In this document: one piece after another, positions 8,660-17,548 of the stretch
Layout: every line of letters starts with the position of its first letter
Numbering within the stretch: position 1 is the stretch's first letter
NCBI RefSeq assembly: GCF_901482605.1
Contig: NZ_LR590481.1
Span: 124,001-188,000 of the forward strand
Source of the DNA: Hathewaya histolytica
GTDB lineage: Bacteria; Bacillota; Clostridia; Clostridiales; Clostridiaceae
Reading direction: 5' to 3'
DNA length: 64,000 nt
Made by a program: the position numbers and the translations under genes
The notes under the pieces: generated by a model
The model's database searches: none
Told to the model about the DNA's origin: nothing
Seen by the model: the letters and a program-made list of their open reading frames with translations, nothing else

Positions 8660-8821
8660 GAAATAACTAAAGTATCATAATTGTTTCAGAGAAAAAGGAT
8701 TACTGAATTTTACGCAGCTATGAAAGTGAAATTTTTTAAATGAATCTAAGAGTTCTGATTAGAAAAATTTCTACTTTCATTTAAGCTTCGTAAAATAGGT
8801 AATTCTATTTTTTTCTTCAAA
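8660..8821 (+). repeat. Structured repeat unit, copy 2
   Basis: Second copy of the 162-nt unit at 6556-6717. Two changes in the right arm (GGTAATTC for AGTAATCC) turn A-U and G-C pairs into G-U pairs and so keep the stem. One change in the left arm (ACGCAG for ACGAAG) breaks a pair. The hairpin again ends in TATTTTTTT and lies about 170 nt before an A-type CPBP gene. Confidence 0.8.
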
Positions 8822-8994
8822 TGCCATTACTTATTTAAATTAGGTCTATCGTAGAAGGTTTACAGGATATTTTAGAATATTGTTAGTATTTATAGAAGCA
8901 TATATATAAATATGCTATAATTCATAATAATTGGATTTATAACCATAAAATTAGTTGAATTTTTTAGCTAACAATTGGTACATGGAGGGGTATT

Positions 8995-9783
8995 ATGGAG
9001 GAAGTAGCGATAAATAATAAGAAGGGATTGAGTGTAGGAAAAAGTTTTCTCGTGCTTTTTCTTAGTTTTATTTCAGATAGTTTTTGGATGGTTTTTGCGG
9101 GGAATGTAATATTAATTTTAGGTGCTGGTGGTGTTAAAGTAGGTGCTTTTGAAAATTATATATATTTATTAGCTGAGGTTATAAGCTATGTTATTTTCAT
9201 AAGGATTTATGAGAGTTTAACTGAAAGTAAACTAAGATTTTCAAATACACTTAAAATCAACAAGTGTATATTCATAGTGCTTATTGTTATAAGTTATATA
9301 TTTATTTATGATAATACATTGAATATCTTTGTGGAGAAATTTACAACTAATAGTTGGTATAATGAGGTTATACAAGAAGAGCTTAATTCTCCAATTACTT
9401 TAATTTTAGGGGCTCTTATAGTAGCGCCTATATTTGAAGAGATTTTATTAAGAGGAATAATATTAGAAGGTTTAATAATTAAAAACAAGCCTTATGTTGC
9501 TATAACTATTTCATCTTTATTATTTGCATTAATGCATGGCAATTTAGTACAAATACCAAATGCATTTTTTATCGGACTTGTAATAGGAATAATTTATTAT
9601 AGAACTAGGTCTTTATTACCGTGTATATTTGCTCGTTTTGTAAATAATTTTTTTGTAGTTATAACAGAATATTATCCTACTTTATATGATGATACTAGAT
9701 TTAGTTCCATTAAGTTAGGCTTAAGTATAGTTATTTTTATAAGTTCATTCTATATGTTTAGAAGATCAGTTAGGGATTCTTAA
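8995..9783 (+). CDS. CPBP-family membrane protein, copy A', catalytic His changed
   Basis: 262 residues, close paralogue of the gene at 6895; the central region from KFTTNSWYNE to RSLLPCIFA is almost identical. EEILLR and FALMHGN are retained. In the last motif the His of copy A (AHFVNN) is Arg (ARFVNN). The N-terminal third has diverged most. GGAGGGG precedes ATG 8995. Known CPBP chemistry needs that His, so this copy may be catalytically dead or altered. It could still act as an immunity or dominant-negative protein. Confidence 0.8.
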   Translation: MEEVAINNKKGLSVGKSFLVLFLSFISDSFWMVFAGNVILILGAGGVKVGAFENYIYLLAEVISYVIFIRIYESLTESKLRFSNTLKINKCIFIVLIVISYIFIYDNTLNIFVEKFTTNSWYNEVIQEELNSPITLILGALIVAPIFEEILLRGIILEGLIIKNKPYVAITISSLLFALMHGNLVQIPNAFFIGLVIGIIYYRTRSLLPCIFARFVNNFFVVITEYYPTLYDDTRFSSIKLGLSIVIFISSFYMFRRSVRDS

Positions 9784-9798
9784 ATAAAATATAAATTT

Positions 9799-9949
9799 GG
9801 AGCATTCAGTTTTTACTATGATTTTAGATAAAACTAAGGAACTTGCATATGGTTACATAGTATTAGGATTAGTAATTTTTATAGTAGGTATGATATGTAT
9901 TTATAAACAACATTATAGTGATAATAGAGGTTTAGGTTTGAAATTTTAA
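9799..9949 (+). pseudogene. 3' remnant of a second B-type CPBP gene
   Basis: From ATG 9818 the frame reads MILDKTKELAYGYIVLGLVI and on to a stop at 9947-9949. This matches the last 45 residues of the B-type protein (MILDKTKNFVYGYMVFGLLI). All upstream parts, including every active-site motif, are gone. It directly follows copy A', just as the intact B gene follows copy A, so it is the deleted end of a duplicated A-B unit. Confidence 0.8.
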
Positions 9950-10175
9950 ATATATACTCCATATCTTAACTGTTGATGGTTCTCGTCATATGAGTTTAAT
10001 TCTTTTTTTAGTTTGCACTCTCTATATTGAGATAATAAGTTATAATATATAGGCTTTCCCCAATACTTATTTTTATTACGATTAGTTTATAGACCTAAGA
10101 GCAAATATAACACAGTTATATATTTTCTGAATATACTAATAGTAGTAAGTTATAACTAAATAAGGGGGGACTAGT
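9950..10175. other. Intergenic, no gene seen
   Basis: AT-rich spacer between the CPBP remnant and the next gene. No frame with a ribosome-binding site, clear hairpin or RNA gene was recognised. Confidence 0.5.
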
Positions 10176-10595
10176 ATGAGCGCAGGTGTGATTATAGGCA
10201 TAGTACTACTTGTTCTTATAGGTGTTGTAGTAGTAACAGGTATGAAGGAACAAAAACCTTTTGAAGATTTAGATAATGATGATATAAAGAAATTGGAGTT
10301 TATTCGTATGGATGAAAGCAAAGTAGCATCAAAAAAACAGGAAGTAATAAGTATTACTAAGTATTTAAAGACTATAGTTACTAAAAGAATAGATGATTGT
10401 AAGTTGACTGGTCCAGTATATAGCATTAAGATTATAACTGAAACTGAAAAGGAAATAGATATAAGTTTCTTTTATACAAAATTTCACTATAAAGTTACTA
10501 ATATCAAAACAGGTCAATTAGAAAAAGATCATTGGTATAAAAATAGTGATGAAGTAGTTAAGCAATTACAAAGACTTTATTTTTATGTTTTATAA
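10176..10595 (+). CDS. Membrane-anchored protein of unknown function
   Basis: 139 residues. Residues 1-21 are one strong transmembrane helix (SAGVIIGIVLLVLIGVVVVTG). The rest is a soluble, charged domain of about 115 residues with alternating hydrophobic strands (YSIKIITETEKEIDISFFYT, KFHYKVTNI) that suggest a small beta-rich fold. I do not recognise a family. GGGGGG lies 6 nt before ATG. It is transcribed alone, with a terminator directly after it. The absence of Cys near the N-terminus rules out a lipoprotein. Confidence 0.7.
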   Translation: MSAGVIIGIVLLVLIGVVVVTGMKEQKPFEDLDNDDIKKLEFIRMDESKVASKKQEVISITKYLKTIVTKRIDDCKLTGPVYSIKIITETEKEIDISFFYTKFHYKVTNIKTGQLEKDHWYKNSDEVVKQLQRLYFYVL

Positions 10596-10611
10596 TATAG
10601 ATGAATTTATG

Positions 10612-10655
10612 GGAGCATGATTCCTAAAAGGATTTTAAGGGGCATGCTCCTTTGA
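10612..10655 (+). terminator. Rho-independent terminator
   Basis: GGAGCATG ... CATGCTCC arms with TTT after; the 23-nt loop contains a smaller TCCT/AGGA pairing. Confidence 0.65.
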
Positions 10656-10906
10656 GTTGCAATAATAATTATAAGAGAGATATATAATAAGGACAGATTG
10701 TAATAATAGTTATAATTTTGCATTAAATTTGATATTATAATATAATGATACTAAATAAAACTGAAAATTACATACATATATTTTCAAAAAAGTAATAAAA
10801 AGAGGGCTAATAAGTTCCTATATATATTGAAAAGATGTTATAATATAAATGAACTTAGCCATTATTTAAGTATTGAAATAAAAATGAAATATACAAGGAG
10901 TAAGAC

Positions 10907-11869
10907 ATGAGTAAATTTTCAAATCTGCTAAAAATGCTACTGTTGCTGAATGGCGGTAAAACAATGAAGGCAAAAGAACTATCAGAGGTCTTAGAAGTAG
11001 ACGAGCGTATGATACGGAAGTACAAGGATGATTTATCAAAGGCAGGATTTTATGTTGAATCTATAAGAGGTAAGGATGGAGGGTACTTTATTTCAGAGAC
11101 TCCTAAGGAGTTGTTTCATAGCCTAACTGAGCATGATATTGAAGTTTTTAATTATGCTAGAGAGAATTTAAAAAGTGATGATTTTATGTATTATAAAGAT
11201 TTTGAACTTATTGTTGATAAGATTAACAATGGTATCGATAAGACGTTATTAAGAAGCAATAATTTAAATTATTATATTCAAGAAGCTAAATCTTCAAAGT
11301 CGGATACTGAAAGAAAGGTATCTTTAAAGATTCATGAGGCAATCATGAAAAGGAATAAGATAAAAATCAATTATTTTTCATTAAATAGCGGAAAATATGA
11401 AAGAGTGGTATCACCATATGCTCTTTTTCATTATAAATCTTGTGTATACTTTGCCGGACTGTGTGAGAATAGTGGTGAAGTAAAATATTTTAAGCTATCT
11501 AGGATTGAAGGGAATATAGAATTTTTAGATGAAAAGTATGAGATACCAAAGACATTCTCTTTATATAAATACTTACACAATAACGTAGGAATTTTTAATG
11601 ATAGGGAAATAAGTATTAAACTTAAAGTCTTTAAACCTATGTCCTATATTATTAGTGAAAGAATATGGTCAGATAATCAAAAGATTACTTGGAATGAGGA
11701 TGAGAGTATTATATTTGAGGCAAATATAAAAGGATATAAAGAAATTAAAGCTTGGTTACTTTCAATGGGGAGTTCCGTAAAAGTATTAGAACCAGTGGAA
11801 TTAAAACAAGATATTATAAGGGAAATACAAAATATACAAATTAATTATGAAAAAAGTGAAAATAATTAA
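10907..11869 (+). CDS. WYL-domain transcriptional regulator
   Basis: 320 residues. The N-terminal winged helix (residues 1-60: FSNLLKMLLLLNGGKTMKAKELSEVLEV, then DERMIRKYKDDL) is a DeoR/HTH_11-type DNA-binding domain. The middle (about 140-215) is a WYL domain: KIKINYFSLNSGKYERVVSPY, with CVYFAGLCENSGEVKYFKLSRI. A WCX-like C-terminal domain follows (about 235-315). WYL regulators bind nucleic acid or nucleotide ligands and often sit in stress or defence loci, but no defence genes are adjacent. AAGGAG precedes the ATG and a strong terminator follows. Confidence 0.85.
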   Translation: MSKFSNLLKMLLLLNGGKTMKAKELSEVLEVDERMIRKYKDDLSKAGFYVESIRGKDGGYFISETPKELFHSLTEHDIEVFNYARENLKSDDFMYYKDFELIVDKINNGIDKTLLRSNNLNYYIQEAKSSKSDTERKVSLKIHEAIMKRNKIKINYFSLNSGKYERVVSPYALFHYKSCVYFAGLCENSGEVKYFKLSRIEGNIEFLDEKYEIPKTFSLYKYLHNNVGIFNDREISIKLKVFKPMSYIISERIWSDNQKITWNEDESIIFEANIKGYKEIKAWLLSMGSSVKVLEPVELKQDIIREIQNIQINYEKSENN

Positions 11870-11997
11870 AAAATTTTTTCAATTATCTCTTTATCTTTCC
11901 AAATTTTAATGTATAATAGATAATGCAGGTATTAATTAAGCCTTTTAACCTTTACCTGTTGATTTAATTTAATATTTAGTCGTTACCCTATATTTGA

Positions 11998-12033
11998 CTG
12001 TCTTCTTCACCCTAGAAGACAGTATTTTTTTAT
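11998..12033 (+). terminator. Rho-independent terminator after WYL regulator
   Basis: CTGTCTTC / GAAGACAG arms, 9-nt loop, then TATTTTTTTAT. Confidence 0.85.
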
Positions 12034-12208
12034 AAAAAACTTAAGAATACATTTTTATTTGTCTATGACTCGCCATATAGTCTTCAATTATTACATGATG
12101 TATAATGATTAAATAGGATTATATTCATCTTATTAATGGTTAGAATTTATATAGATTACAAAGAGCTTTTATAAAGAATTTACATTTAGATAAGGAGTTG
12201 AGAATAAA

Positions 12209-13303
12209 ATGGCAGGTTTGCAGTTAAAAAATATAAATAAAACATATAGTAATGGATTTAAGGCTGTTAAAGATTTTAATATGGAAATTAAAGATAAAGA
12301 ATTTATAGTTTTAGTGGGGCCATCTGGCTGTGGTAAAACTACTACCTTAAGAATGATAGCTGGACTTGAAGAGATATCTTCTGGAGAGTTATATATAGGC
12401 AATAAATTAGTTAATAATGTGGAACCAAAATCTAGGGATATAGCTATGGTATTTCAAAACTATGCACTATATCCTCATATGACTGTGTTTGAAAACATGG
12501 CTTTTGGACTTAAAATAAAGAAAAAGGATAAAAAGTACATAAAAGAAAGAGTAGAAGAAACAGCTAAAATCCTAGGTATTGTAAATTTACTTCAAAATAA
12601 ACCCAAAGAGTTATCTGGTGGTCAAAGGCAAAGAGTAGCACTTGGAAGAGCTATGGTTAGAGAGCCTAAGGTGTTCTTAATGGATGAGCCTTTATCTAAT
12701 TTAGATGCAAAATTGAGAGTTCAAATGAGAGCTGAATTAAGTAGATTACATCAAGGGCTTCAAACAACTTTTATATATGTAACTCATGATCAGACAGAGG
12801 CTATGACTATGGGAACGAGAATAGTAGTTATGAAGGATGGGGAAGTTCAACAAATTGCAGATTCAGAGACTATATATAATAAGCCTCTAAATAAGTTCGT
12901 TGCATCTTTTATTGGTTCTCCTCAAATGAACTTTATAGATGTTAATATAGTTAAAGAAAATGAAATGGTTTACGCTAGTTTTAAAGGAGAAAAAATTAAG
13001 CTAGAAGAGGAGTTATCAAAGAAACTAATAGAGCAAGGATATATTAGTAAATCTATGATAATGGGGCTTAGACCTGAATCTATAAATGTAACTACACAAG
13101 AAGGTAGTGGTGTGGAAGCTATAATCGAAGTTAAGGAAATGCTTGGATTTGAGGCTTATCTATATTTAAATCTTTTAGATGAAAATATAGTTTCTAGAGT
13201 TTCTTCAGATATTAACTGTAAAGTTAATGATAAAGTTAAAGTGGTTTTCAATAAAGAAAAGATTCATCTCTTTGATAAGGAAACTGAAAAAGCTATTATG
13301 TAG
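12209..13303 (+). CDS. MsmX/UgpC-type carbohydrate ABC transporter ATPase, orphan
   Basis: 364 residues, the standard length for multi-use sugar importer ATPases. Walker A GPSGCGKTT (about 36-44), Q-loop MVFQNYALYPHMTVFENM, signature LSGGQRQRVALGRAMVR, Walker B VFLMDEPLSNLDAKLR and H-loop THDQTEAMTM are typical of the MalK/MsmX group. The C-terminal 120 residues form the TOBE regulatory domain (LRPESINV). No permease or binding protein is adjacent; it stands alone between terminators. This is the usual genomic state of MsmX, which energises several distant sugar importers. Start ATG 12209 after AAGGAG. Confidence 0.88.
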   Translation: MAGLQLKNINKTYSNGFKAVKDFNMEIKDKEFIVLVGPSGCGKTTTLRMIAGLEEISSGELYIGNKLVNNVEPKSRDIAMVFQNYALYPHMTVFENMAFGLKIKKKDKKYIKERVEETAKILGIVNLLQNKPKELSGGQRQRVALGRAMVREPKVFLMDEPLSNLDAKLRVQMRAELSRLHQGLQTTFIYVTHDQTEAMTMGTRIVVMKDGEVQQIADSETIYNKPLNKFVASFIGSPQMNFIDVNIVKENEMVYASFKGEKIKLEEELSKKLIEQGYISKSMIMGLRPESINVTTQEGSGVEAIIEVKEMLGFEAYLYLNLLDENIVSRVSSDINCKVNDKVKVVFNKEKIHLFDKETEKAIM

Positions 13304-13344
13304 TATGTAATAAAGATAAATATAATATGTTTATAATGGTTTTG

Positions 13345-13402
13345 AAAGGGACTATCTTACTATAGAAAATTTATTTTCTATAGTAAGATAGTCCCTTTAT
13401 AT
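13345..13402 (+). terminator. Very strong rho-independent terminator
   Basis: Near-perfect arms of about 25 bp (AAAGGGACTATCTTACTATA pairs with TATAGTAAGATAGTCCCTTT) followed by TATATTTTT. Confidence 0.9.
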
Positions 13403-13516
13403 TTTTAATCTTTGGTTATTTATAGTCCATGAAAATTATCACATGGATTTGCATTAAAATCAAATGTATTTTTAGTAAGGAAAATTCCAAACATGTAGAT
13501 AGTTATAGAAAGCTTC

Positions 13517-13568
13517 AGTATTACAACTTTGTAATACTATTGAAATATTAATCAATAGTTGGATTAAT
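13517..13568 (+). promoter_or_regulatory. Candidate BceR operator and promoter of first bceAB-like pair
   Basis: A perfect 10-bp inverted repeat AGTATTACAA-CT-TTGTAATACT (13517-13538) contains TTACA-ACTT-TGTAA, an exact fit to the TNACA-N4-TGTAA pattern described for BceR-like regulators. It is followed at once by TTGAAA (13540-13545), 17 nt and ATTAAT, a plausible promoter with an activator site just upstream of -35. Confidence 0.65.
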
Positions 13569-13621
13569 ACACATAGAGTACAATATGTGTATAAGATTTG
13601 ATAAGAGAAAGGAGCAATAAT

Positions 13622-14389
13622 ATGGGCAATGAAGTTTTAATAGCGAATAATTTAAAAAAGATATATGGAAGCAGAAATAATACATACGTTGCTTTAAATG
13701 GTATAGATTTGAGTATTTATGAAGGTGAATTTGTTGGAATAATGGGACCTTCTGGTGCAGGTAAGAGTACACTTTTAAATGTCCTATCAACTATAGATAG
13801 ACCTTCTAGTGGAAAAATTATAATAGGTGGTTCTGATATTACTAAACTTAAAGATAAGGAAATAGCTAAGTTTAGAAGAGAAAAGTTAGGATTTATATTT
13901 CAAGACTTTAATCTTTTAGATACCTTAACTGTGAAAGAGAATATAGCTCTTCCACTAGCATTAAGTAAGGTGAGTCATAATGACATAGATAAAAAAGTTA
14001 ATGAAATATCAGATAGATTAGGTATAAGAGATATTTTAAGTAAATATCCTTATGAAATATCTGGTGGTCAAAAACAAAGGACAGCAGCGGCTAGAGCAAT
14101 TATTACAAAGCCATCTTTAATTTTAGCTGACGAACCAACAGGAGCATTAGATTCTAAATCATCTACAGAACTTTTGGATGCTATAACAGAATTAAATGAA
14201 AATGAAAAAGCTACTATTATGATGGTAACCCATGATTCTTTTGCCGTAAGCTATTGCAAGAGGGTACTTTTCATAAAAGATGGCGTTATTTATTCAGAGA
14301 TAACAAAGAACGGTACAAGAAAAATGTTCTTCCAAGATATTATGGATGTTTTAGCTAGAATAGGTGGTGATGGAAGTGCCTCTATTTAA
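13622..14389 (+). CDS. BceA-like peptide-resistance ABC transporter ATPase (module 1)
   Basis: 255 residues. Walker A GPSGAGKST (about 43), Q-loop FIFQDFNLLDTLTVKENIALPLAL, signature ISGGQKQRTAAARA, Walker B LILADEPTGALD and H-loop THD. The Q-loop and TLTVKEN stretch are typical of the BceA/VraD subfamily, which with a ten-helix permease frees lipid II-cycle intermediates from antimicrobial peptides such as bacitracin. ATG 13622 has AAAGGAG before it. The 3' end overlaps the permease start. No two-component genes sit beside this pair, but a BceR-type operator does. Confidence 0.88.
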   Translation: MGNEVLIANNLKKIYGSRNNTYVALNGIDLSIYEGEFVGIMGPSGAGKSTLLNVLSTIDRPSSGKIIIGGSDITKLKDKEIAKFRREKLGFIFQDFNLLDTLTVKENIALPLALSKVSHNDIDKKVNEISDRLGIRDILSKYPYEISGGQKQRTAAARAIITKPSLILADEPTGALDSKSSTELLDAITELNENEKATIMMVTHDSFAVSYCKRVLFIKDGVIYSEITKNGTRKMFFQDIMDVLARIGGDGSASI

Positions 14390-16295
14390 TATAGCAAAAA
14401 AGAACGTTAAAAAGAATATGAGTAATTATTTTTTATATATGCTTTCCATGATTTTTGCAGTATTTATATACTTTATATTTAAGTCTATAGAATATAACAA
14501 GCAAGTAGCAGATATAATGGGTTCTATGACAAAACTAAGCACTGGGTTTAAAGCTTCTGCCCTTATAATTATGATGTTTTCTACAGTATTTATATGGTAT
14601 TCTAATAACTTCTTTATAAAAAAGAGGAAAAAAGAAATTGGACTTTACTCATTGCTTGGAATAGAGAAGAAGAGTATAGGTAGATTACTTTTCTATGAAA
14701 CTCTTTTAATCGGTTTAGTTTCAATAGTTATTGGTATATTTATAGGGGCTATACTATCTAAGATTTTTATAGTCTTATTACTTAAAGTTACAGGTTTTAC
14801 CGTACCCATAAAATTTGGTATAGAAGTTAGGGCTATAACTAATACATTCATAACATTTATCATTATATTTTTACTAGTATCCATTCAAGGACGAAGAATA
14901 ATCTATAAGTATGATTTGATAGATTTATTTAAGGCTGAGAGTAAGGGCGAGAAAGAACCTAAGGTTTCTATAATCAAAACTATAATATCTGTAGGATTAA
15001 TAGTTTTCGGGTATATTAATTATTTCTCTTCAATAAAAAGTGCTAATTTTGAGTTTACAATATTTCTAACTACTGTAACTGTAATACTCGGAACTTATAT
15101 GTTATTTGATTCTTTTATACTCTATATGATTAAAAGAAGTAAGAAAAATAGAAGAAAATACTTTAGTGGACTTAATATGATATCTACATCACAACTTCTA
15201 TATAGAATAAAAGGAAATTCAAAGACCTTAGCAACTATAGCTATATTAAGTGCTACTACGTTAACTGCTATGGGGGTATCTGTAAGTTATTATAAAAACT
15301 TTAAAGGTGACTTTAGTAAATCTTATCCTTTTTCTTATGCAACTAGATTAGATGACACTAAGTTGTTAAGTAAAATGGAAAATGTAATAGAGAATTCTAG
15401 AGAAGGAAACCTTAAGAATAAACTTCAGTTTAATTTTATAGAAGCTAAACTCAATGACGAATATGAAAGTGAAATTTTGGTGATTTCAGAAAGTAAGTAT
15501 AAGGAAAGAGCAAAGGCATTAAATGAAAAAGAAATAATAACTTTAGGTTTTAATAATGAGGCAATATTATTTACTCGTTTCGGTGAAGATGGAAAAAAGA
15601 AATCTAAGATTGTTAAAGGAGTAAGATTTGGAGCAAGAGATGAAAAGTTTAATGTAAAATCAATAAACAAAGGCTCTTTTGCTAATACAATTATTGTTGG
15701 AGATGTATTGGTAGTTAAAGATGGAGTATATAATAAATATCTAAGTTCTAACAATACATCAAAAGTAACAGCATTTAATTTAGTCAACAATAAGAATCTT
15801 GATAATTTAGATAAAAATTTAAAAACACTTATAAAGATTTTTGATGGTGGAAAATATTCAAAAGAACCTTCTGTTTTAACTTTATCTTCTTATCATGAAA
15901 ACTATAAACAAAATCTAATTATGGTAGGAACAATATTGTTTATAGGTGTATTTATTGGACTAGTATTCCTAGCTTGTACTGGAAGTATAATTTTCTTTAA
16001 ACAATTATCTGAAGCAGAAGAGGAAGTGGGAAGATACAAGATTTTAAGAAACATAGGTGTAAATAAGGAGGAAATTAAGTTTTCTGTTAAAAAACAAATA
16101 GGGTTTGTGTTCTTAGTACCATTAATAATAGGAAGTATGCATAGTTTATGTGCAATATATTTAATAGCTCATATGTTAGAACAGAATATAGCTAGTATAA
16201 TGGTAATAAATCTTATACCTTATACGACGATTTATGCTATATACTATGTGTTGACTTATAAGGGTTATTACAAAACCGTAGTAGGAAAAAGTTAA
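14376..16295 (+). CDS. BceB-like permease (module 1)
   Basis: About 640 residues, the family size. FtsX-type helices lie at the N-terminus (NYFLYMLSMIFAVFIYF), followed by helix pairs. A long extracellular domain spans about residues 310-505, and three helices end the protein. The large outer domain between helices 7 and 8 is the mark of BceB/VraE permeases and binds the peptide-target complex. Start choices are GTG 14376 (preferred: AGGTGG 8 nt before, and the family-like PLFNIAKKNVKKN) or ATG 14370. It overlaps the ATPase gene by about 14-20 nt. Confidence 0.85.
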   Translation: MPLFNIAKKNVKKNMSNYFLYMLSMIFAVFIYFIFKSIEYNKQVADIMGSMTKLSTGFKASALIIMMFSTVFIWYSNNFFIKKRKKEIGLYSLLGIEKKSIGRLLFYETLLIGLVSIVIGIFIGAILSKIFIVLLLKVTGFTVPIKFGIEVRAITNTFITFIIIFLLVSIQGRRIIYKYDLIDLFKAESKGEKEPKVSIIKTIISVGLIVFGYINYFSSIKSANFEFTIFLTTVTVILGTYMLFDSFILYMIKRSKKNRRKYFSGLNMISTSQLLYRIKGNSKTLATIAILSATTLTAMGVSVSYYKNFKGDFSKSYPFSYATRLDDTKLLSKMENVIENSREGNLKNKLQFNFIEAKLNDEYESEILVISESKYKERAKALNEKEIITLGFNNEAILFTRFGEDGKKKSKIVKGVRFGARDEKFNVKSINKGSFANTIIVGDVLVVKDGVYNKYLSSNNTSKVTAFNLVNNKNLDNLDKNLKTLIKIFDGGKYSKEPSVLTLSSYHENYKQNLIMVGTILFIGVFIGLVFLACTGSIIFFKQLSEAEEEVGRYKILRNIGVNKEEIKFSVKKQIGFVFLVPLIIGSMHSLCAIYLIAHMLEQNIASIMVINLIPYTTIYAIYYVLTYKGYYKTVVGKS

Positions 16296-16329
16296 TTATA
16301 TAAATACTAAATATAGAGGAGTGAGTATT

Positions 16330-16836
16330 ATGAAGAAACTAGGAATTATATTGGCTACAATATTAGTTGCTGTAATTGCAGCAGGTGTATTAGTAAGAAC
16401 ATTATTATATCCTATGAAAGATAAAGCTATAATAAATAAATATGCAAAAGAATATAAGGTAGATGCAGCTTTAATCGCATCAGTGATACACTTTGAAACA
16501 GGATTTGAATCTATACCATATGAAGAAGGAAAATCAGTGGGGTATATGAAACTAAAGCCAGAGGTAGCTGTAAAGCTAGCAAAGGAAGCTAATATTGCAG
16601 ATTTTAAACCAGAAAAAACTGCAGAAGAAGATACAAATATAAAACTCGGAACTTATTTTATATCAAAACATTATAAGAATAATGATATTAAAGAACTTAT
16701 GGCAGATTGGCAAGAAAGAAATGGGAAAGATAAAGATGCAAAAGTAGATATGAGGGACTACGCAAAACAATACTATGCACCAAAGATAGAAAAGAGAATG
16801 AAAATATATAAAGTTTTATATCCAACTTTAAAGTAG
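16330..16836 (+). CDS. Divergent SLT-type lytic transglycosylase, membrane-anchored
   Basis: 168 residues. Residues 3-27 form a signal anchor (LGIILATILVAVIAAGVLV). The rest is a small goose-lysozyme/SLT domain: YAKEYKVDAALIASVIHFETGF, with the catalytic Glu in HFETGF. The second motif is SVGYMKLKPEVA where GLMQLMP-x-TA is usual, and the usual AYNAG is ADWQERNG. The Gln-to-Lys and AYN changes make normal activity uncertain. ATG 16330 follows GAGG. It lies 34 nt after module 1 permease and is probably co-transcribed, an unusual companion for a Bce exporter. Confidence 0.75.
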   Translation: MKKLGIILATILVAVIAAGVLVRTLLYPMKDKAIINKYAKEYKVDAALIASVIHFETGFESIPYEEGKSVGYMKLKPEVAVKLAKEANIADFKPEKTAEEDTNIKLGTYFISKHYKNNDIKELMADWQERNGKDKDAKVDMRDYAKQYYAPKIEKRMKIYKVLYPTLK

Positions 16837-16848
16837 TATTAAGATATA

Positions 16849-16892
16849 AAAAGTAGCTCTGAATCAATATAGGTTCAAAGCTACTTTTGTAA
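16849..16892. terminator. Bidirectional terminator
   Basis: AAAAGTAGCT / AGCTACTTTT arms between converging genes; A and T runs on both sides serve both strands. Confidence 0.8.
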
Positions 16893-16893
16893 T

Positions 16894-17307
16894 TTAGGCA
16901 TTTATATTTAGAAAATCCCTTACTTTTTTTATCATTTTTTTATCATTTTTAAAGGTGAGGAGATTCATTGCTGTATTAAAGTCTACCCACATATGTTCCC
17001 CTATTTCTTCCTCTTGTAATTTTACAGATTTGGTATTACTTTCTCCTAGGAAATATACAACTTCTTTTAGGGTATTTTTTCTTGGATGGTATTTAGTTGA
17101 TATTCTAAAATTATTGTCTAATTTAACTTTTAATCCAGTTTCTTCATAAATTTCTCTTAGGGCTGTCTCTTCTTCAGTTTCATCTTTTTCCACATGACCT
17201 TTAGGGAAGCCCCAATGGGTACTGAGTCTATGCTTTACTATTAAAAATTCTAAGTCGCCATTTATTGAGCTATATACGACGGCGCCACATGATTTTTCGA
17301 AATCCAT
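16894..17307 (-). CDS. Nudix hydrolase, Ap4A hydrolase-like
   Basis: 137 residues. The complete Nudix box is GHVEKDETEEETALREIYEETGL (given here in three parts: GHVEKDE, TEEETAL, REIYEETGL), preceded by THWGFPKGH. The start, SCGAVVYSS, and WGFPKG are typical of bis(5'-nucleosyl)-tetraphosphatases, which split Ap4A and related dinucleotides. AGGAGG-type site (GGGAGGTGTAAC) upstream. It is a single gene between the two Bce modules, on the opposite strand, with no obvious link to them. Confidence 0.85.
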   Translation of the reverse strand: MDFEKSCGAVVYSSINGDLEFLIVKHRLSTHWGFPKGHVEKDETEEETALREIYEETGLKVKLDNNFRISTKYHPRKNTLKEVVYFLGESNTKSVKLQEEEIGEHMWVDFNTAMNLLTFKNDKKMIKKVRDFLNINA

Positions 17308-17548
17308 TAGTTACACCTCCCACTGTTATGAATAGCCATTGTTTTAAGTTTTTGCAGAGATGTTTTAATTATTCAACCTTATGTTAAAAATATCTCTGTA
17401 AACATAATTAATTTTACAGCTTATTTGTTTTTTATAATTATTTTAAAGGGTATAATATACGTATTATTATTTAATGCTGATTATAGTATAAGATAAATTA
17501 TTATTTATTGTAAATTAATTTTTGTATCTTAATTTAAGGAGGGGAATT

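Noticed and set aside
6556-8821. Paired repeats considered as insertion-sequence ends
   Set aside because: No transposase between them; the interval holds CPBP genes and the repeat is a single hairpin unit, not terminal repeats of one element.
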